Assembly (NCBI RefSeq): GCF_030462585.1
Contig: NZ_JASMRU010000004.1
Span: 106,293 to 170,292, forward strand
DNA length: 64,000 bases
From: Pseudomonas sp. CAN1
Lineage (GTDB): Bacteria > Pseudomonadota > Gammaproteobacteria > Pseudomonadales > Pseudomonadaceae
Direction: 5' to 3'
Part shown: positions 11,229-20,939 of the stretch, piece by piece
How positions within the stretch are numbered: position 1 is the first letter of the stretch
How the letters are laid out: every line of letters begins with the position of its first letter
Translations under genes and position numbers: made by a program
The notes under the pieces: model-generated
What the model saw: the letters and a program-made list of their open reading frames with translations, nothing else
Told to the model about the DNA's origin: nothing
The model's database searches: none

Positions 11229-11705
11229 TTGAAGACTTTCGACCAGCTGTCGGTAATTGGTCTGCGCGAATGGATCGCCCTGCCCGAACTGGGCATGGTC
11301 GGCCTGCGCGCGAAGATCGACACCGGCGCCAGCACCTCCAGCCTGCATGCCAGCGACATCGTGCCCTTCGAGCGCGATGGCCAGGACTGGGTGCGCTTCG
11401 TCGCGCACCTGGGCACCCAGGTGCAGCGCCGCCATCGTTGCGAGGCGCCGGTGGTGACGATGAAGACCATCAAGAGCTCCAACGGCCAGGCCCAGACCCG
11501 CTACGTGATCCGCACCCTGCTGGCCCTCGGCGACCGCGCCTGGTCGATCGAATTCACCCTGGCCTGCCGCAAGACCATGCGCTATCGCGTGCTGCTAGGC
11601 TCCAAGGCTCTGGTGCAGGGCCAGCTGGTGGTCAACCCCGGCCTTACCTATGTGCAAGACAAACCCCTCATCATGGTTCCCGCCACCCTTCCAGGTGATC
11701 AATGA
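11229..11705 (+). CDS. rimB: RimB, retropepsin-like protease partner of RimK
   Basis: A 158-residue protein of the DUF785/ATP-dependent zinc protease family, now seen as retropepsin-like. It carries the single aspartic protease motif DTGAST at residues 31-36 and a GLTY-type C-terminus. In Pseudomonas, RimB is reported to act with RimA and cyclic-di-GMP on RimK, which adds glutamates to ribosomal protein S6. The start is TTG at 11229 with GGGGA upstream. The 3' end overlaps rimK by 4 bases (ATGA), implying translational coupling. No rimA homologue precedes it here. Confidence 0.85.
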   Translation: MKTFDQLSVIGLREWIALPELGMVGLRAKIDTGASTSSLHASDIVPFERDGQDWVRFVAHLGTQVQRRHRCEAPVVTMKTIKSSNGQAQTRYVIRTLLALGDRAWSIEFTLACRKTMRYRVLLGSKALVQGQLVVNPGLTYVQDKPLIMVPATLPGDQ

Positions 11706-12607
11706 AAATTGCTGTGCTGTCGCGCAATCCGCGCCTGTATTCCACCCGTCGGCTGGTGGAGGCCGGGCAGCAACGCGGCCACGAGATGGTGGTGATCGAC
11801 ACCCTCCGCGCCTACATGAACATCGCCAGCCACAAGCCGCAGATCCACTACCGCGGCAAGCCGCTGGAAGGTTTCGACGCGGTGATCCCGCGTATCGGCG
11901 CCTCGGTGACCTTCTATGGCTGCGCCGTGCTGCGCCAGTTCGAGATGATGGGGGTGTTCCCGCTCAACGAATCGGTGGCCATCGCCCGCTCCCGTGACAA
12001 GCTGCGCTCGCTGCAGCTGCTCTCGCGCAAGGGCATCGGTCTGCCGGTAACCGGTTTCGCCCACTCCCCCGATGACGTGCCGGACCTGATCGAGATGGTC
12101 GGCGGCGCGCCGCTGGTGATCAAGCTGCTGGAAGGCACCCAGGGAATCGGCGTGGTCCTCTGCGAGACGGAGAAGGCCGCCGAGTCGGTGCTGGAGGCCT
12201 TCATGGGGCTCAAGCACAACATCATGGTGCAGGAGTACATCAAGGAGGCCGGCGGCGCCGACATCCGCTGCTTCGTGGTCGGCGACAAGGTGATTGCCTC
12301 GATGAAGCGCCAGGCCGCGGCCGGCGAGTTCCGCTCCAACCTGCACCGTGGCGGCAGCGCCAGCCTGATCAAGATCACCCCGGAGGAGCGCATGACTGCC
12401 ATCCGCGCCGCCAAGGTCATGGGCCTGCACGTCGCCGGCGTCGATATCCTGCGCTCCAACCACGGGCCGCTGGTGATGGAGGTGAACTCCTCGCCCGGCC
12501 TGGAAGGCATCGAGACCACCACCGGCAAGGACATCGCCGGGGTGATCATCGAGTACCTGGAGAAGAACGGCGGGCCGCATCTGGCCAGAACGAAGGGCAA
12601 GGGGTGA
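11702..12607 (+). CDS. rimK: Ribosomal protein S6--L-glutamate ligase
   Basis: A 301-residue ATP-grasp enzyme that adds glutamate to the C-terminus of ribosomal protein S6 and can make poly-alpha-glutamate. Features include the N-terminal preATP-grasp fold ([18 protein letters not shown]), the ATP-grasp core with [14 protein letters not shown], the metal-binding [14 protein letters not shown] near the C-terminus and the conserved HRGG loop. It begins inside the stop of rimB (ATGA overlap). The pair is the rim module that remodels ribosomes in Pseudomonas during adaptation. Confidence 0.96.
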   Translation: MKIAVLSRNPRLYSTRRLVEAGQQRGHEMVVIDTLRAYMNIASHKPQIHYRGKPLEGFDAVIPRIGASVTFYGCAVLRQFEMMGVFPLNESVAIARSRDKLRSLQLLSRKGIGLPVTGFAHSPDDVPDLIEMVGGAPLVIKLLEGTQGIGVVLCETEKAAESVLEAFMGLKHNIMVQEYIKEAGGADIRCFVVGDKVIASMKRQAAAGEFRSNLHRGGSASLIKITPEERMTAIRAAKVMGLHVAGVDILRSNHGPLVMEVNSSPGLEGIETTTGKDIAGVIIEYLEKNGGPHLARTKGKG

Positions 12608-12617
12608 GCCGGGGCTT

Positions 12618-12636
12618 TCGCGACGCATGCGTCGCG
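12618..12636. other. 18-bp perfect palindrome after rimK
   Basis: CGCGACGCATGCGTCGCG lies about 10 bp beyond the rimK stop. It has no T-tract or loop beyond the symmetry axis, so it may be a protein-binding dyad or a weak transcript end. Confidence 0.4.
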
Positions 12637-12742
12637 CCGGCGAACGCCAGGCCACGGATGGCCTGGCAGGGGTCACAGAGAAGCACGTAGCCACGACAGG
12701 GATGTCAGGGTTGTCTTATCAGGAAGCACCTTCCAGCCAATC

Positions 12743-12776
12743 GGCGGATAAAGCGTTCCGCTTTATTCGCCCTACG
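12743..12776. repeat. REP-like hairpin, third type
   Basis: GGCGGATAAAGCG and CGCTTTATTCGCC pair as an imperfect stem, followed by the CCTACG tail typical of Pseudomonas REPs. It has a different stem from the class-1 REP that sits 38 bp downstream. Confidence 0.7.
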
Positions 12777-12813
12777 GGAGCGAACTTCCTGCCTTCGTTG
12801 CCACGCTGAACCC

Positions 12814-12837
12814 TTCGCGAGCAAGCTCGCTCCTACA
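12814..12837. repeat. Single class-1 REP
   Basis: One arm (TTCGCGAGCAAGCTCGCTCC then TACA) without its inverted partner, 30 bp upstream of ldcA. It is a solo REP or REPIN remnant. Confidence 0.85.
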
Positions 12838-12866
12838 GTTTCTTCTGCAGTCTTTGGAATCCAGCC

Positions 12867-13796
12867 ATGCCCGCTCCCCGCCCCCACGCCGAACTCACCT
12901 GGTCGCCCATCGAGGGCCGCATCGCGCTGGTTGCGCCGGCCTCGGCGATTGCCGAGGAGGTGCTGGAAGCCACCCTGCGCCAGCTGGAAGTGCAGGGCAT
13001 CGACTACCACCTGGGCGAGCACGCCGACGCGCGCTATCGCTATCTGGCTGGCACGCCGGAGCAGCGTCTGGAGGACTTCCACGCCGCCTTCGAGCTGGAA
13101 GACGTCAGCGCCGTCTGGTGCCTGCGCGGTGGCTACGGCTGTGGACAACTCATCCCGCAACTGGACTGGCAACGCCTCACGGCCGCGTCGCCGCGCCCGC
13201 TGATCGGCTTCTCGGACATCTCCATCCTGCTCAGCGCCTTCCACCGCGAGTGCCTGCCGGCGATCCACGGGATGGTCGCCACCGGCCTCGGTCTGCAACC
13301 GCTTAGCGCACCCAGCGAGCAGCGCGAACGCCTGGCTTCGCTGGCCTCGATCAGCCACGTGCTGGCCGGCGGCCCCGGCAAGCTGGCGGTGCAGCACCTG
13401 GCGGGGCCGAAGACGGCAGTGGAAGGCGAATTGATCGGCGGCAACCTCACCGCGCTGGCCTGCATGGCCGGCACCGAAGGCGCGCTGTACGTGCCGGACG
13501 GTGCGATCCTGATCCTCGAAGACGTCGGCGAACCCTACTACCGAATCGAACGCAGCCTCTGGCAGTTACTGCACAGTCTCGACGGCGCGCGCCTCGGTGC
13601 GATCTGCCTGGGCACCTACACCGATTGCCCGCGCAAGGGCGTGGCCCACAGCCTGGAAGAAATCTTTGCCGAGTACGCTGCGAAGCTGGGCGTGCCGCTC
13701 TACCACGGCCTACCCAGCGGCCACGGCGCGCACAACCGCGCCTGGCCCTATGGGCGCCGGGCGGTACTGGAAGGGAAATCCCTGCGCTGGGATTAG
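12867..13796 (+). CDS. ldcA: Muramoyltetrapeptide LD-carboxypeptidase
   Basis: A 309-residue cytosolic serine peptidase (family S66) that removes the terminal D-Ala from murein tetrapeptides during peptidoglycan recycling. The catalytic triad is visible: Ser116 in GFSDIS, Glu218 in LEDVGEP and His286 in PSGHGAHN. This agrees, one residue offset, with the structurally characterised P. aeruginosa LdcA (PA5198, Ser115/Glu217/His285, from memory). ATG at 12867 has only a weak GGAA upstream. Two REP-type repeats sit in the 259 bp between rimK and this gene. Its stop overlaps the amgS stop by 4 bases on the opposite strand. Confidence 0.95.
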   Translation: MPAPRPHAELTWSPIEGRIALVAPASAIAEEVLEATLRQLEVQGIDYHLGEHADARYRYLAGTPEQRLEDFHAAFELEDVSAVWCLRGGYGCGQLIPQLDWQRLTAASPRPLIGFSDISILLSAFHRECLPAIHGMVATGLGLQPLSAPSEQRERLASLASISHVLAGGPGKLAVQHLAGPKTAVEGELIGGNLTALACMAGTEGALYVPDGAILILEDVGEPYYRIERSLWQLLHSLDGARLGAICLGTYTDCPRKGVAHSLEEIFAEYAAKLGVPLYHGLPSGHGAHNRAWPYGRRAVLEGKSLRWD

Positions 13797-15112
13797 TGCG
13801 CGTCGCGCGGTAGCAGCAATCCCAGCGGCAGACAGACACGCGCTTCCACGCCGCCGCCCTCACGGTTGCGCAACTCGATGCTGCCGCCGTGCTGTTCGGC
13901 GATGCGCTTGACGATGGCCAGCCCGAGGCCGGTGCCCTTGCCGCCGCGCGCCTTGTCGCCACGGAAGAACGGATTGAAGATGTTTTCCAGCTCCTGCGGA
14001 TCGACGCCCGCGCCACGGTCCAGCACGCTGAGCACCACGTAGGGAGCACCACCGCCGCCGGCCACATGGGCCGCCACTTCGACCTTGCCGCCGCCATGGT
14101 TCAGGCCGTTCTCGATGAGGTTGCCAAGCAGGCGCTTGATCGACACGCGGCGGAAGCGGAACAGCGGCAGCGTCTCCAGGCACAGGCGCACGCGGTTGCC
14201 GCTCTGGTTGAAGGCATCGGCTACCTCACGGATCAGGTCGGCGAGGTCGCCCTCTTCCACCGATTCGTCGCGGCCATCGCGTATGAAAGCGAGGAACTGG
14301 TCAAGGATGGCGTCCATGTCCTCGATATCGCGGACCATGTCCTCGACCATCTCGCGGTCGCTGTCGGGCATCAGTTCCAGCGACAGGCGCAGGCGCGTCA
14401 GCGGCGTGCGCAGGTCGTGGGAAACCCCCGCCAGCATCAGCTCGCGCTCGCGGCCGGCCTGCTCGACGTCGTCGGCCATCTGGTTGAACGCGCGGTACAC
14501 CTCGGCCATTTCGCTGGGCGTTTCCTGCCCCAGCGGCAGGCGCACGCTGCGCCCCTTGCCGAACTCGCGGGAGGCGAAGACCAGGCGCTTGAGCGGCTGG
14601 CTGAGCAGGCGCACGAAAATCCACGCCGCCGCGGTAGAGAGCAGGCCGATGCCAAGGAACCAGCCCAGCACGCTCCAGATCTGCTGGCCGCGCAGCGGGT
14701 GCGGGTAGAGGGGAACGCCGATCCAGCCGTCACCCAGGGTCGGCGCGCGCACCCAGAGCATCGACGGATGATGGATGCGCAGGCGGGTCTCGGTATCGAT
14801 GCCCAGCTCCATGCGCATCTGCCGCTGGAAGATCTCGGTGTACGGCCAGTGCACTTCCTCCGGCTGCCCCTGCTCGTGGGGCGCCCACTTCAGCCCGGCG
14901 GACTGGGCGATGGCCTCGCGCGATTTCTCATCCGCCGCCCAGTAGGCACGCACGGTCAGCGCCGCGCCGTGGCTGTACTGGCGGTCGACCAGCATGTCTT
15001 CGTTCATCAGCAGGTAGACCAGGGTCAGCGCCTTGGAGAACAGCACGACGATGAGCACCAGCCAGAGGGTGCGGGCGAAGAAGCTTTGCGGGAACCAGAG
15101 GGGTGTTTTCAA
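13793..15112 (-). CDS. amgS: Envelope-stress sensor histidine kinase AmgS (EnvZ-like)
   Basis: An inner-membrane histidine kinase of about 439 residues. Numbering from the longer GTG form (start 15133), it has a first transmembrane helix at about 22-42, a periplasmic loop, a second helix near 153-175, a HAMP linker, the H-box SHDLRTP with phospho-accepting His239, the N-box NLIENGLNH and G-boxes GTGLGLAI. In P. aeruginosa AmgRS responds to membrane stress from aminoglycosides and mistranslated proteins. The TTG at 15112 gives the conserved N-terminus MKTPLWFPQSFF; GTG 15133 is possible, and neither has a strong ribosome binding site. A 128-bp repeat element separates it from amgR (gap 232 bp), unusual for this operon. 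Confidence 0.92.
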   Translation of the reverse strand: MKTPLWFPQSFFARTLWLVLIVVLFSKALTLVYLLMNEDMLVDRQYSHGAALTVRAYWAADEKSREAIAQSAGLKWAPHEQGQPEEVHWPYTEIFQRQMRMELGIDTETRLRIHHPSMLWVRAPTLGDGWIGVPLYPHPLRGQQIWSVLGWFLGIGLLSTAAAWIFVRLLSQPLKRLVFASREFGKGRSVRLPLGQETPSEMAEVYRAFNQMADDVEQAGRERELMLAGVSHDLRTPLTRLRLSLELMPDSDREMVEDMVRDIEDMDAILDQFLAFIRDGRDESVEEGDLADLIREVADAFNQSGNRVRLCLETLPLFRFRRVSIKRLLGNLIENGLNHGGGKVEVAAHVAGGGGAPYVVLSVLDRGAGVDPQELENIFNPFFRGDKARGGKGTGLGLAIVKRIAEQHGGSIELRNREGGGVEARVCLPLGLLLPRDAH

Positions 15113-15184
15113 GAAGGCGTTACCAGGAAGCACTGACCGTAGCAGGAGAGGTACCCGACTCTTGATCGCGAACCAAGCCGACGG

Positions 15185-15312
15185 AGCCCCTCTCCCTAGC
15201 CCTCTCCCTGAAGGGAGAGGGGACTGGATCGGCGCCGGCTGAAACTGCGGTGTCAGCCGGCACGGAAAGCTCCCTCTCCCTTCAGGGAGAGGGCGGGGGG
15301 AGAGGGAATAGG
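15185..15312. repeat. Nested inverted-repeat element, copy 1 (inside amgRS)
   Basis: Two hairpins, each a CCCTCTCCCTGAAGGGAGAG-type palindrome, stand in inverted orientation around a core of about 45 bp ending GTCAGCCGGCACG. The outer ends are CCCCTCTCCCTAG and the complementary GGGGGGAGAGGG. Copies with the same core are at 28722 and 42825. It contains no ORF, so it is a non-autonomous mobile or BIME-like element. Confidence 0.8.
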
Positions 15313-15344
15313 GCTAACGCCGCCACTCTCCCCCAAGGGTTGAA

Positions 15345-16085
15345 TCACTTGCGGGCGGCGCCATCCGGAACGAACACGTAACCCACGCCCCAGACGGTCT
15401 GGATGTAGCGCGGTTTGGACGGATCGGGCTCGATCAGTCGGCGCAGGCGGGAAATCTGCACGTCGATGGAGCGCTCCAGGGCGTCCCACTCGCGGCCGCG
15501 GGCCAGGTTCATCAGCTTGTCGCGGGTCAGCGGTTCGCGGGCGTGCTGCACCAGGGCCTTGAGCACGGCGAACTCACCGGTGGTGAGCATGTGCACTTCC
15601 TCGCCCTTCTTCAGCTCGCGGGTGGCCAGGTGCAGCTCGTAGTCGCCGAAGGTGACGATCTCGTCCTCGCCCGCCGGCGCGCCCGGCACCAGCGGCGCCT
15701 GGCGGCGCAGCACGGCCTTGATCCGCGCCAGCAGCTCGCGCGGGTTGAACGGCTTGGCCAGGTAGTCGTCGGCGCCCTGTTCCAGGCCGGAGATGCGGCT
15801 GGATTCGTCGCCCTTGGCGGTGAGCATGATGATCGGGATCTGGTTGTTCGACTCGCGCAGGCGCTTGCACGCGGAGAGGCCATCCTCGCCGGGCATCATC
15901 AGGTCCAGCACCACCAGCTGGAACAGCTCGCGGGCCAGCAGGCGGTCCATCTGCTCGGTATTCTCGACAGCGCGGACGCGATAACCCTGCTCATCGAGGA
16001 AGCGTTCCAGCAGACGGCGCAGGCGCGCGTCGTCATCGACCACGAGGATCTTTTCGCCTTCCGGCAGGGTGGCAGCGTTGCTCAT
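15345..16085 (-). CDS. amgR: Response regulator AmgR (OmpR family)
   Basis: A 246-residue OmpR/PhoB-type regulator. The receiver domain has acidic D17-D19, phospho-acceptor Asp61 (VVLDLMMPGEDG) and Lys111 (LAKPFNP). The C-terminal winged helix starts near residue 145 and includes RDKLMNLARGREWDALERS. Partner of AmgS; in P. aeruginosa it controls membrane proteases and other envelope-stress genes and intrinsic aminoglycoside tolerance. ATG 16085 follows GGGAGTCTCC. It is divergent from tex with 221 bp between starts; a GATAAT -10-like hexamer lies 30 bp upstream on its strand. Confidence 0.94.
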   Translation of the reverse strand: MSNAATLPEGEKILVVDDDARLRRLLERFLDEQGYRVRAVENTEQMDRLLARELFQLVVLDLMMPGEDGLSACKRLRESNNQIPIIMLTAKGDESSRISGLEQGADDYLAKPFNPRELLARIKAVLRRQAPLVPGAPAGEDEIVTFGDYELHLATRELKKGEEVHMLTTGEFAVLKALVQHAREPLTRDKLMNLARGREWDALERSIDVQISRLRRLIEPDPSKPRYIQTVWGVGYVFVPDGAARK

Positions 16086-16203
16086 GGAGACTCCCAGAAT
16101 CTGATTCGGCAGGCATTATCGCCCAGCAGCCGCGCATCACGGCCTGTCCATTGTTAGCAGATTTTTCCCCGACCAGTCGCCCACCCGGTGAAATTGTCGC
16201 GGG

Positions 16204-16209
16204 TATAAT
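16204..16209 (+). promoter_or_regulatory. Probable -10 element of tex
   Basis: A perfect TATAAT followed by GCGGCGC, 98 bp before the tex start codon. No good -35 hexamer is visible at 16-18 bp spacing, so the assignment rests on the -10 alone. Confidence 0.5.
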
Positions 16210-16306
16210 GCGGCGCTTTTGCGGCGGGGCGTTGTCATAGACGCCTGCCCGACGCTCCGGCGCGGCAGCCAAGCCCCGTATTTCGTTGGTTTCACCAGGT
16301 GGATTC

Positions 16307-18649
16307 ATGGACAGCATCAACACCCGTATCGCCGAAGAGCTTTCCGCACTGCCCTCCGGCCGCGTTCAACCGCAGCAAGTCGCCGCTGCCGTCGCATTGC
16401 TCGATGAAGGCTCCACCGTCCCCTTCATCGCCCGTTACCGGAAAGAAGTCACCGGCAGCCTGGATGACACCCAGCTGCGCATGCTCGAAGAGCGCCTGCG
16501 CTACCTGCGCGAACTGGAAGACCGCCGTGGCGCGATCCTCGCCAGCATCGAGGAACAGGGCAAGCTGACCCCGGAACTGGCCCGCGAGATCAAGCTCGCC
16601 GATACCAAGACCCGCCTCGAAGACCTCTACCTGCCCTATAAGCAGAAGCGCCGCACCAAGGGCCAGATCGCCCTGGAAGCCGGCCTCGGCGAGCTGGCCG
16701 ACGCACTGTTCAACGACCCGGGCCTGACGCCGGAAAGCGAAGCCGCGCGCTTCATCGATGCCGAGAAAGGCTTCGCCGACACCCGCGCCGTACTCGAAGG
16801 CGCCAAGTACATCCTGATGGAGCGCTTCGCCGAAGACGCCACCCTGCTGGACCGCCTGCGCGGCTTCCTCAAGGACAACGCCACCCTTACCGCGCGCATG
16901 GTGCCGGGCAAGGAAACCGAAGGCGCCAAGTTCAGCGACTACTTCGAGCACGACGAACCACTCAAGAGCGCCCCGTCGCACCGCGCCCTGGCGATCTTCC
17001 GTGGCCGCAACGAAGGCATCCTCAGTGTGGCGCTGAAGGTCGGTGAAGAGCTGCCGGGTACCTCGCACCCCTGCGAGATCATGATCGGCGAGCGCTTCGG
17101 CGTGTCCAACCAGGGCCGCGCCGCGGACAAGTGGCTGTCCGAAGTGGTGCGCTGGACCTGGAAGGTCAAGCTCTACACCCACCTGGAAACCGACCTGCTG
17201 GGCGAGCTGCGCGACGGCGCCGACGCCGAGGCGATCAACGTCTTCGCGCGCAACCTGCACGACCTGCTGCTGGCCGCCCCGGCCGGCCCGCGCGCCACCC
17301 TGGGCCTCGACCCGGGCCTGCGCACCGGCGTGAAGGTCGCCGTGGTCGATGCCACCGGCAAGCTGCTGGACACCGCCACCGTCTACCCGCACGTGCCGAA
17401 GAACCAGTGGGACCAGACCATCGCCGTGCTCGCCGCGCTGTGCGCCAAGCACCAGGTGGAACTGATCGCCATCGGCAACGGCACCGCCAGCCGCGAGACC
17501 GACAAGCTGGCCGCCGAGCTGATCAAGAAATACCCGGCGCTCAAGTGCACCAAGATCATGGTCAGCGAAGCCGGCGCCTCGGTGTACTCGGCGTCGGAAC
17601 TGGCCGCCAGGGAATTCCCCGAGCTGGACGTCTCCCTGCGTGGCGCCGTATCCATCGCCCGCCGCCTGCAGGACCCGCTGGCCGAGCTGGTGAAGATCGA
17701 ACCGAAATCCATCGGCGTCGGCCAGTACCAGCACGACGTATCCCAGCTGCAGCTCGCGCGCAGCCTGGACGCGGTGGTGGAAGACTGCGTGAACGCCGTG
17801 GGCGTGGACGTGAACACCGCCTCCGCGGCGCTGCTGGCACGCATCTCCGGCCTCAACAGCACCCTGGCGCAGAACATCGTCTCGCACCGTGATGCCAACG
17901 GCGCGTTCCGCACCCGCGACGACCTGCGCAAGGTCAGCCGCCTGGGCGACAAGACCTTCGAACAGGCCGCCGGCTTCCTCCGCGTGATGAACGGCGACAA
18001 CCCGCTGGACGCCTCCGCGGTGCACCCGGAAACCTACCCGCTGGTGCAGCGCATCGCCGCCGATACCGGCCGTGACGTGCGCTCGCTGGTCGGCGACTCG
18101 GGCTTCCTCAAGCGCCTGGACCCGAAGAAGTTCACCGACGAGCAGTTCGGCCTGCCCACCGTAACCGACATCCTCAAGGAACTCGACAAGCCCGGCCGCG
18201 ACCCGCGCCCGGAGTTCAAGACCGCCGAGTTCCAGGACGGCGTCGAGAGCCTCAAGGACCTCAAGCCCGGCATGGTGCTCGAGGGCGTGGTGACCAACGT
18301 CACCAACTTCGGTGCCTTCGTCGACATCGGCGTCCACCAGGACGGCCTGGTGCACATCTCCGCGCTGTCGGAGAAGTTCGTCAAGGACCCGTACGAAGTG
18401 GTCAAGGCCGGTGACATCGTCAAGGTGAAGGTCATGGAAGTGGACATCCCGCGCAACCGCGTCGGCCTGTCCATGCGCATGAGCGACACCCCCGGCGAGA
18501 AGACCGAAGGCCCGCGCGGCGGCGGTCGTCCCGGCAACGGCGCGCCACGTGGCGAGCGCAGCGCTGCCCCGCGCCAGCAGGAGCAGGCCCCGGCGAACAA
18601 CGCCATGGCCTCGCTGTTCGCCAATGCCAAGCAACTGAAGAAGAAGTAA
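16307..18649 (+). CDS. tex: Tex family RNA-binding transcription accessory protein
   Basis: A 780-residue Tex protein. The order is N-terminal helical Tex domain, YqgF/RNase H-like domain ([17 protein letters not shown], about residue 330), helix-hairpin-helix segments (around residues 500-560, [18 protein letters not shown]) and an S1 RNA-binding domain at about 650-722 ([20 protein letters not shown]). The tail is low complexity, Gly/Arg/Pro-rich, ending in a lysine run. Tex binds nucleic acid and is linked to transcription and toxin expression control. The crystallised representative is P. aeruginosa PA5201. ATG 16307 has AGGTGG upstream. A thioesterase gene starts 9 bp after the stop and is probably co-transcribed. 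Confidence 0.96.
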   Translation: MDSINTRIAEELSALPSGRVQPQQVAAAVALLDEGSTVPFIARYRKEVTGSLDDTQLRMLEERLRYLRELEDRRGAILASIEEQGKLTPELAREIKLADTKTRLEDLYLPYKQKRRTKGQIALEAGLGELADALFNDPGLTPESEAARFIDAEKGFADTRAVLEGAKYILMERFAEDATLLDRLRGFLKDNATLTARMVPGKETEGAKFSDYFEHDEPLKSAPSHRALAIFRGRNEGILSVALKVGEELPGTSHPCEIMIGERFGVSNQGRAADKWLSEVVRWTWKVKLYTHLETDLLGELRDGADAEAINVFARNLHDLLLAAPAGPRATLGLDPGLRTGVKVAVVDATGKLLDTATVYPHVPKNQWDQTIAVLAALCAKHQVELIAIGNGTASRETDKLAAELIKKYPALKCTKIMVSEAGASVYSASELAAREFPELDVSLRGAVSIARRLQDPLAELVKIEPKSIGVGQYQHDVSQLQLARSLDAVVEDCVNAVGVDVNTASAALLARISGLNSTLAQNIVSHRDANGAFRTRDDLRKVSRLGDKTFEQAAGFLRVMNGDNPLDASAVHPETYPLVQRIAADTGRDVRSLVGDSGFLKRLDPKKFTDEQFGLPTVTDILKELDKPGRDPRPEFKTAEFQDGVESLKDLKPGMVLEGVVTNVTNFGAFVDIGVHQDGLVHISALSEKFVKDPYEVVKAGDIVKVKVMEVDIPRNRVGLSMRMSDTPGEKTEGPRGGGRPGNGAPRGERSAAPRQQEQAPANNAMASLFANAKQLKKK

Positions 18650-18658
18650 GGAAGGTCC

Positions 18659-19048
18659 ATGAGTGAGATGCCCGCCCGCGAGCTGATGATCAGCCGCTTC
18701 AGCGAAACCATCGGCGTGCAGCCGATCCGTGTCGCTGATGGTGAAGCAGAGGTGCTGCTGCCGATGGCCGAGCACCTGCGCAATCGCGGCAATGTCATGC
18801 ACGGCGGCGCACTCTTCACGCTGATGGACATGACCATGGGCCTGGCCTGCTCCAGCGCCCATGGTTTCGACCGGCAGAGCGTCACCCTGGAATGCAAGAT
18901 CAACTACATCCGCGCGGTCGCCGAAGGCGAAGTGCGCTGTGTGGCCAAGGTCCTGCACGCCGGGCGGCGCTCGCTGGTGGTCGAGGCCGATATCCACCAG
19001 GGCGACAAGCTGGTCGCCAAGGGACAAGGCACCTTCGCCCAGCTGTAA
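18659..19048 (+). CDS. PaaI-type hotdog-fold thioesterase
   Basis: A 129-residue single hotdog-fold protein. The catalytic loop NRGNVMHGGALFTLMDMT matches the PaaI/4HBT subgroup, in which an acidic residue on the long helix (Asp in LMDM) activates water and the HGG motif binds the CoA thioester. It probably hydrolyses acyl- or aroyl-CoA in the cytosol as a tetramer; the substrate is unknown. AAGGAAGG lies just upstream of ATG 18659. It is 9 bp downstream of tex, in the PAO1 PA5201-PA5202 order. Confidence 0.88.
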   Translation: MSEMPARELMISRFSETIGVQPIRVADGEAEVLLPMAEHLRNRGNVMHGGALFTLMDMTMGLACSSAHGFDRQSVTLECKINYIRAVAEGEVRCVAKVLHAGRRSLVVEADIHQGDKLVAKGQGTFAQL

Positions 19049-19212
19049 GTAGCCCCGCGATATCTGACCTATGCTGTCGGCCGGAGCCCCGGATTTGCGG
19101 GCACCGGCGCAGCGACTGCCCAAGCCAGGCGACCACGCCGGTGGTGTTCCCCCTTGTAGACCGCCCAGTCCACCCCCATAGTGGGGCGATTGCCGTGTGA
19201 AGGACTTCCAAC

Positions 19213-20799
19213 TTGAGCGACCAACTCTCCCGCCGCCTGGCCCTGCTTGGCGATGCCGCCAACCTGTCCCTGCTCACCCAGTGCCTGCACGGTATCGAGC
19301 GCGAATGCCTGCGCGTCGATGAACGCGGCAAGCTCGCCCTGACCCCGCACCCGCGTGCTCTGGGCTCGGCGCTGACCAACCCGCAGATCACCACGGACTA
19401 CTCCGAGTCGCTGCTGGAGTTCATCACCCCGACTTCCACCAGCGTCGAGAAGACCCTCGACGAACTGGGTGACATCCACCGCTTCGCCAGCGCCAGGCTC
19501 GACGGCGAATACCTGTGGAGCCCGTCCATGCCCTGCAAGCTGCCGGATGAGGAGACCATCCCGATCGCCCGCTACGGCAGCTCGCACATCGGTCGCCTGA
19601 AGTACGTCTACCGCAAGGGTCTGGCCCTGCGCTACGGCAAGACCATGCAGTGCATCGCCGGCATCCACTACAACTTCTCCCTGCCCGAAGGCATCTGGGA
19701 GCTGCTGCGCGAGGAAGAAGGCAGCGAGAAGAGCGCGCGGGACTTCCAGTCGCACCGCTACATCGCGATGATCCGCAACTTCCGCCGCTACAGCTGGCTG
19801 CTGATGTACCTGTTCGGCGCATCGCCTGCCCTGGATGCCGGCTTCCTGCGCGGCCGTCCGCACGGCCTGGAAGCCTTCGACGAAAACACCCTCTACCTGC
19901 CCTACGCCACCAGCCTGCGCATGAGCGACCTGGGTTACCAGAACAACGCCCAGGCCGGCCTGACGCCCTGCTACAACGACCTCGATAGCTACATCGACAG
20001 CCTGCGCCGCGCGGTGAGCACGCCGTATGCGCCGTACGAAAAGGTCGGCACCAAGGTCGATGGCGAGTGGGTGCAGCTCAACACCAACATCCTGCAGATC
20101 GAGAACGAGTACTACTCGAGTATCCGCCCGAAACGCGTCACCTACACCGGCGAGCGGCCGATCCAGGCGCTGATGGCCCGTGGCGTGCAGTACGTCGAGG
20201 CGCGCTGCCTGGACATCAATCCGTTCCTGCCGCTGGGCATCGACGTTACCGAGGCACGCTTCCTCGACGCCTTCCTGCTCTACTGCGCACTGTCCGACAG
20301 CCCGCCGCTGGGCGGCTGCGAGTGCGGCTCGGCCACCGCCAACTTCCTCAAGGTGGTCAAGGAAGGCCGGCGTCCGGGGCTGATGCTGGAGCGCGGCTGC
20401 CAGCCGGTCGAACTGAAGGAATGGGCCGGCGCCCTGCTCGACGCCATCGCGCCGATCATCGAGCTGCTCGACCGCGCCAATGGCAGCGACCTGCACGCCC
20501 GGAGCCTGGCTGAGCAGCGCGCGAAAGTCGCCGACGCCAACCTCACCCCGTCCGCCCGCGTTCTCGCGGAAATGCGCGAGCGTGGCGAGAGCTTCGAAGC
20601 CTTCGCCCTGCGCTACAGCCGCGAACACGCTGCGACCCTGCAGGGCGAGCCGCTGCCGGCAGACCAGCAGTCACGCTTCGAAAGCATGGTCAGCGAGTCC
20701 CTGGCTGAACAGGCGGAACTGGAGAAGCAGCCCGAAGGCGATTTCGACACCTTCGTCGCCGCCTACCAGGCGAGCATCCTGGGGCTGCTCAGCGTCTGA
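19213..20799 (+). CDS. gshA: Glutamate--cysteine ligase
   Basis: A 528-residue type I glutamate-cysteine ligase that makes gamma-glutamylcysteine from glutamate, cysteine and ATP, the first step of glutathione synthesis. Family features: [14 protein letters not shown] near residue 27, [28 protein letters not shown] and [16 protein letters not shown]. Length matches E. coli GshA (518). The start is TTG at 19213 preceded by AAGGA, since no in-frame ATG gives the family N-terminus. A 164-bp leader separates it from the thioesterase. A GC-rich hairpin follows the gene. Confidence 0.97.
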   Translation: MSDQLSRRLALLGDAANLSLLTQCLHGIERECLRVDERGKLALTPHPRALGSALTNPQITTDYSESLLEFITPTSTSVEKTLDELGDIHRFASARLDGEYLWSPSMPCKLPDEETIPIARYGSSHIGRLKYVYRKGLALRYGKTMQCIAGIHYNFSLPEGIWELLREEEGSEKSARDFQSHRYIAMIRNFRRYSWLLMYLFGASPALDAGFLRGRPHGLEAFDENTLYLPYATSLRMSDLGYQNNAQAGLTPCYNDLDSYIDSLRRAVSTPYAPYEKVGTKVDGEWVQLNTNILQIENEYYSSIRPKRVTYTGERPIQALMARGVQYVEARCLDINPFLPLGIDVTEARFLDAFLLYCALSDSPPLGGCECGSATANFLKVVKEGRRPGLMLERGCQPVELKEWAGALLDAIAPIIELLDRANGSDLHARSLAEQRAKVADANLTPSARVLAEMRERGESFEAFALRYSREHAATLQGEPLPADQQSRFESMVSESLAEQAELEKQPEGDFDTFVAAYQASILGLLSV

Positions 20800-20855
20800 C
20801 GCTGCAAGAAATCGCTGACGCGCAGCTGATAGAGTTCTGATCGGCAACCTGCGAG

Positions 20856-20884
20856 CCGGGGAGGGAAAATCCTCCCTCCCCCGG
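20856..20884 (+). terminator. Hairpin downstream of gshA
   Basis: CCGGGGAGGGA and TCCCTCCCCCGG form a stem of about 11 bp around AAAATCC, 57 bp beyond the gshA stop. The absence of a T-tract makes termination uncertain. Confidence 0.45.
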
Positions 20885-20889
20885 ATCAA

Positions 20890-20907
20890 GCACCGGCCAA
20901 CCGGTGC
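20890..20907. other. Inverted repeat upstream of the RMF-like gene
   Basis: GCACCGG-CCAA-CCGGTGC, a perfect 7-bp dyad, ends 32 bp before the ATG at 20940. It could be an operator or a leader hairpin. Confidence 0.4.
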
Positions 20908-20939
20908 GATCCGCTCAAGCCCTCGCAGGAAAGCGATCC

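Noticed and set aside
16292-19123. A 943-codon open frame antisense to tex
   Set aside because: Follows from high GC third positions; composition is His/Gln/Gly/Ala-rich with no domains, and tex is intact on the other strand.
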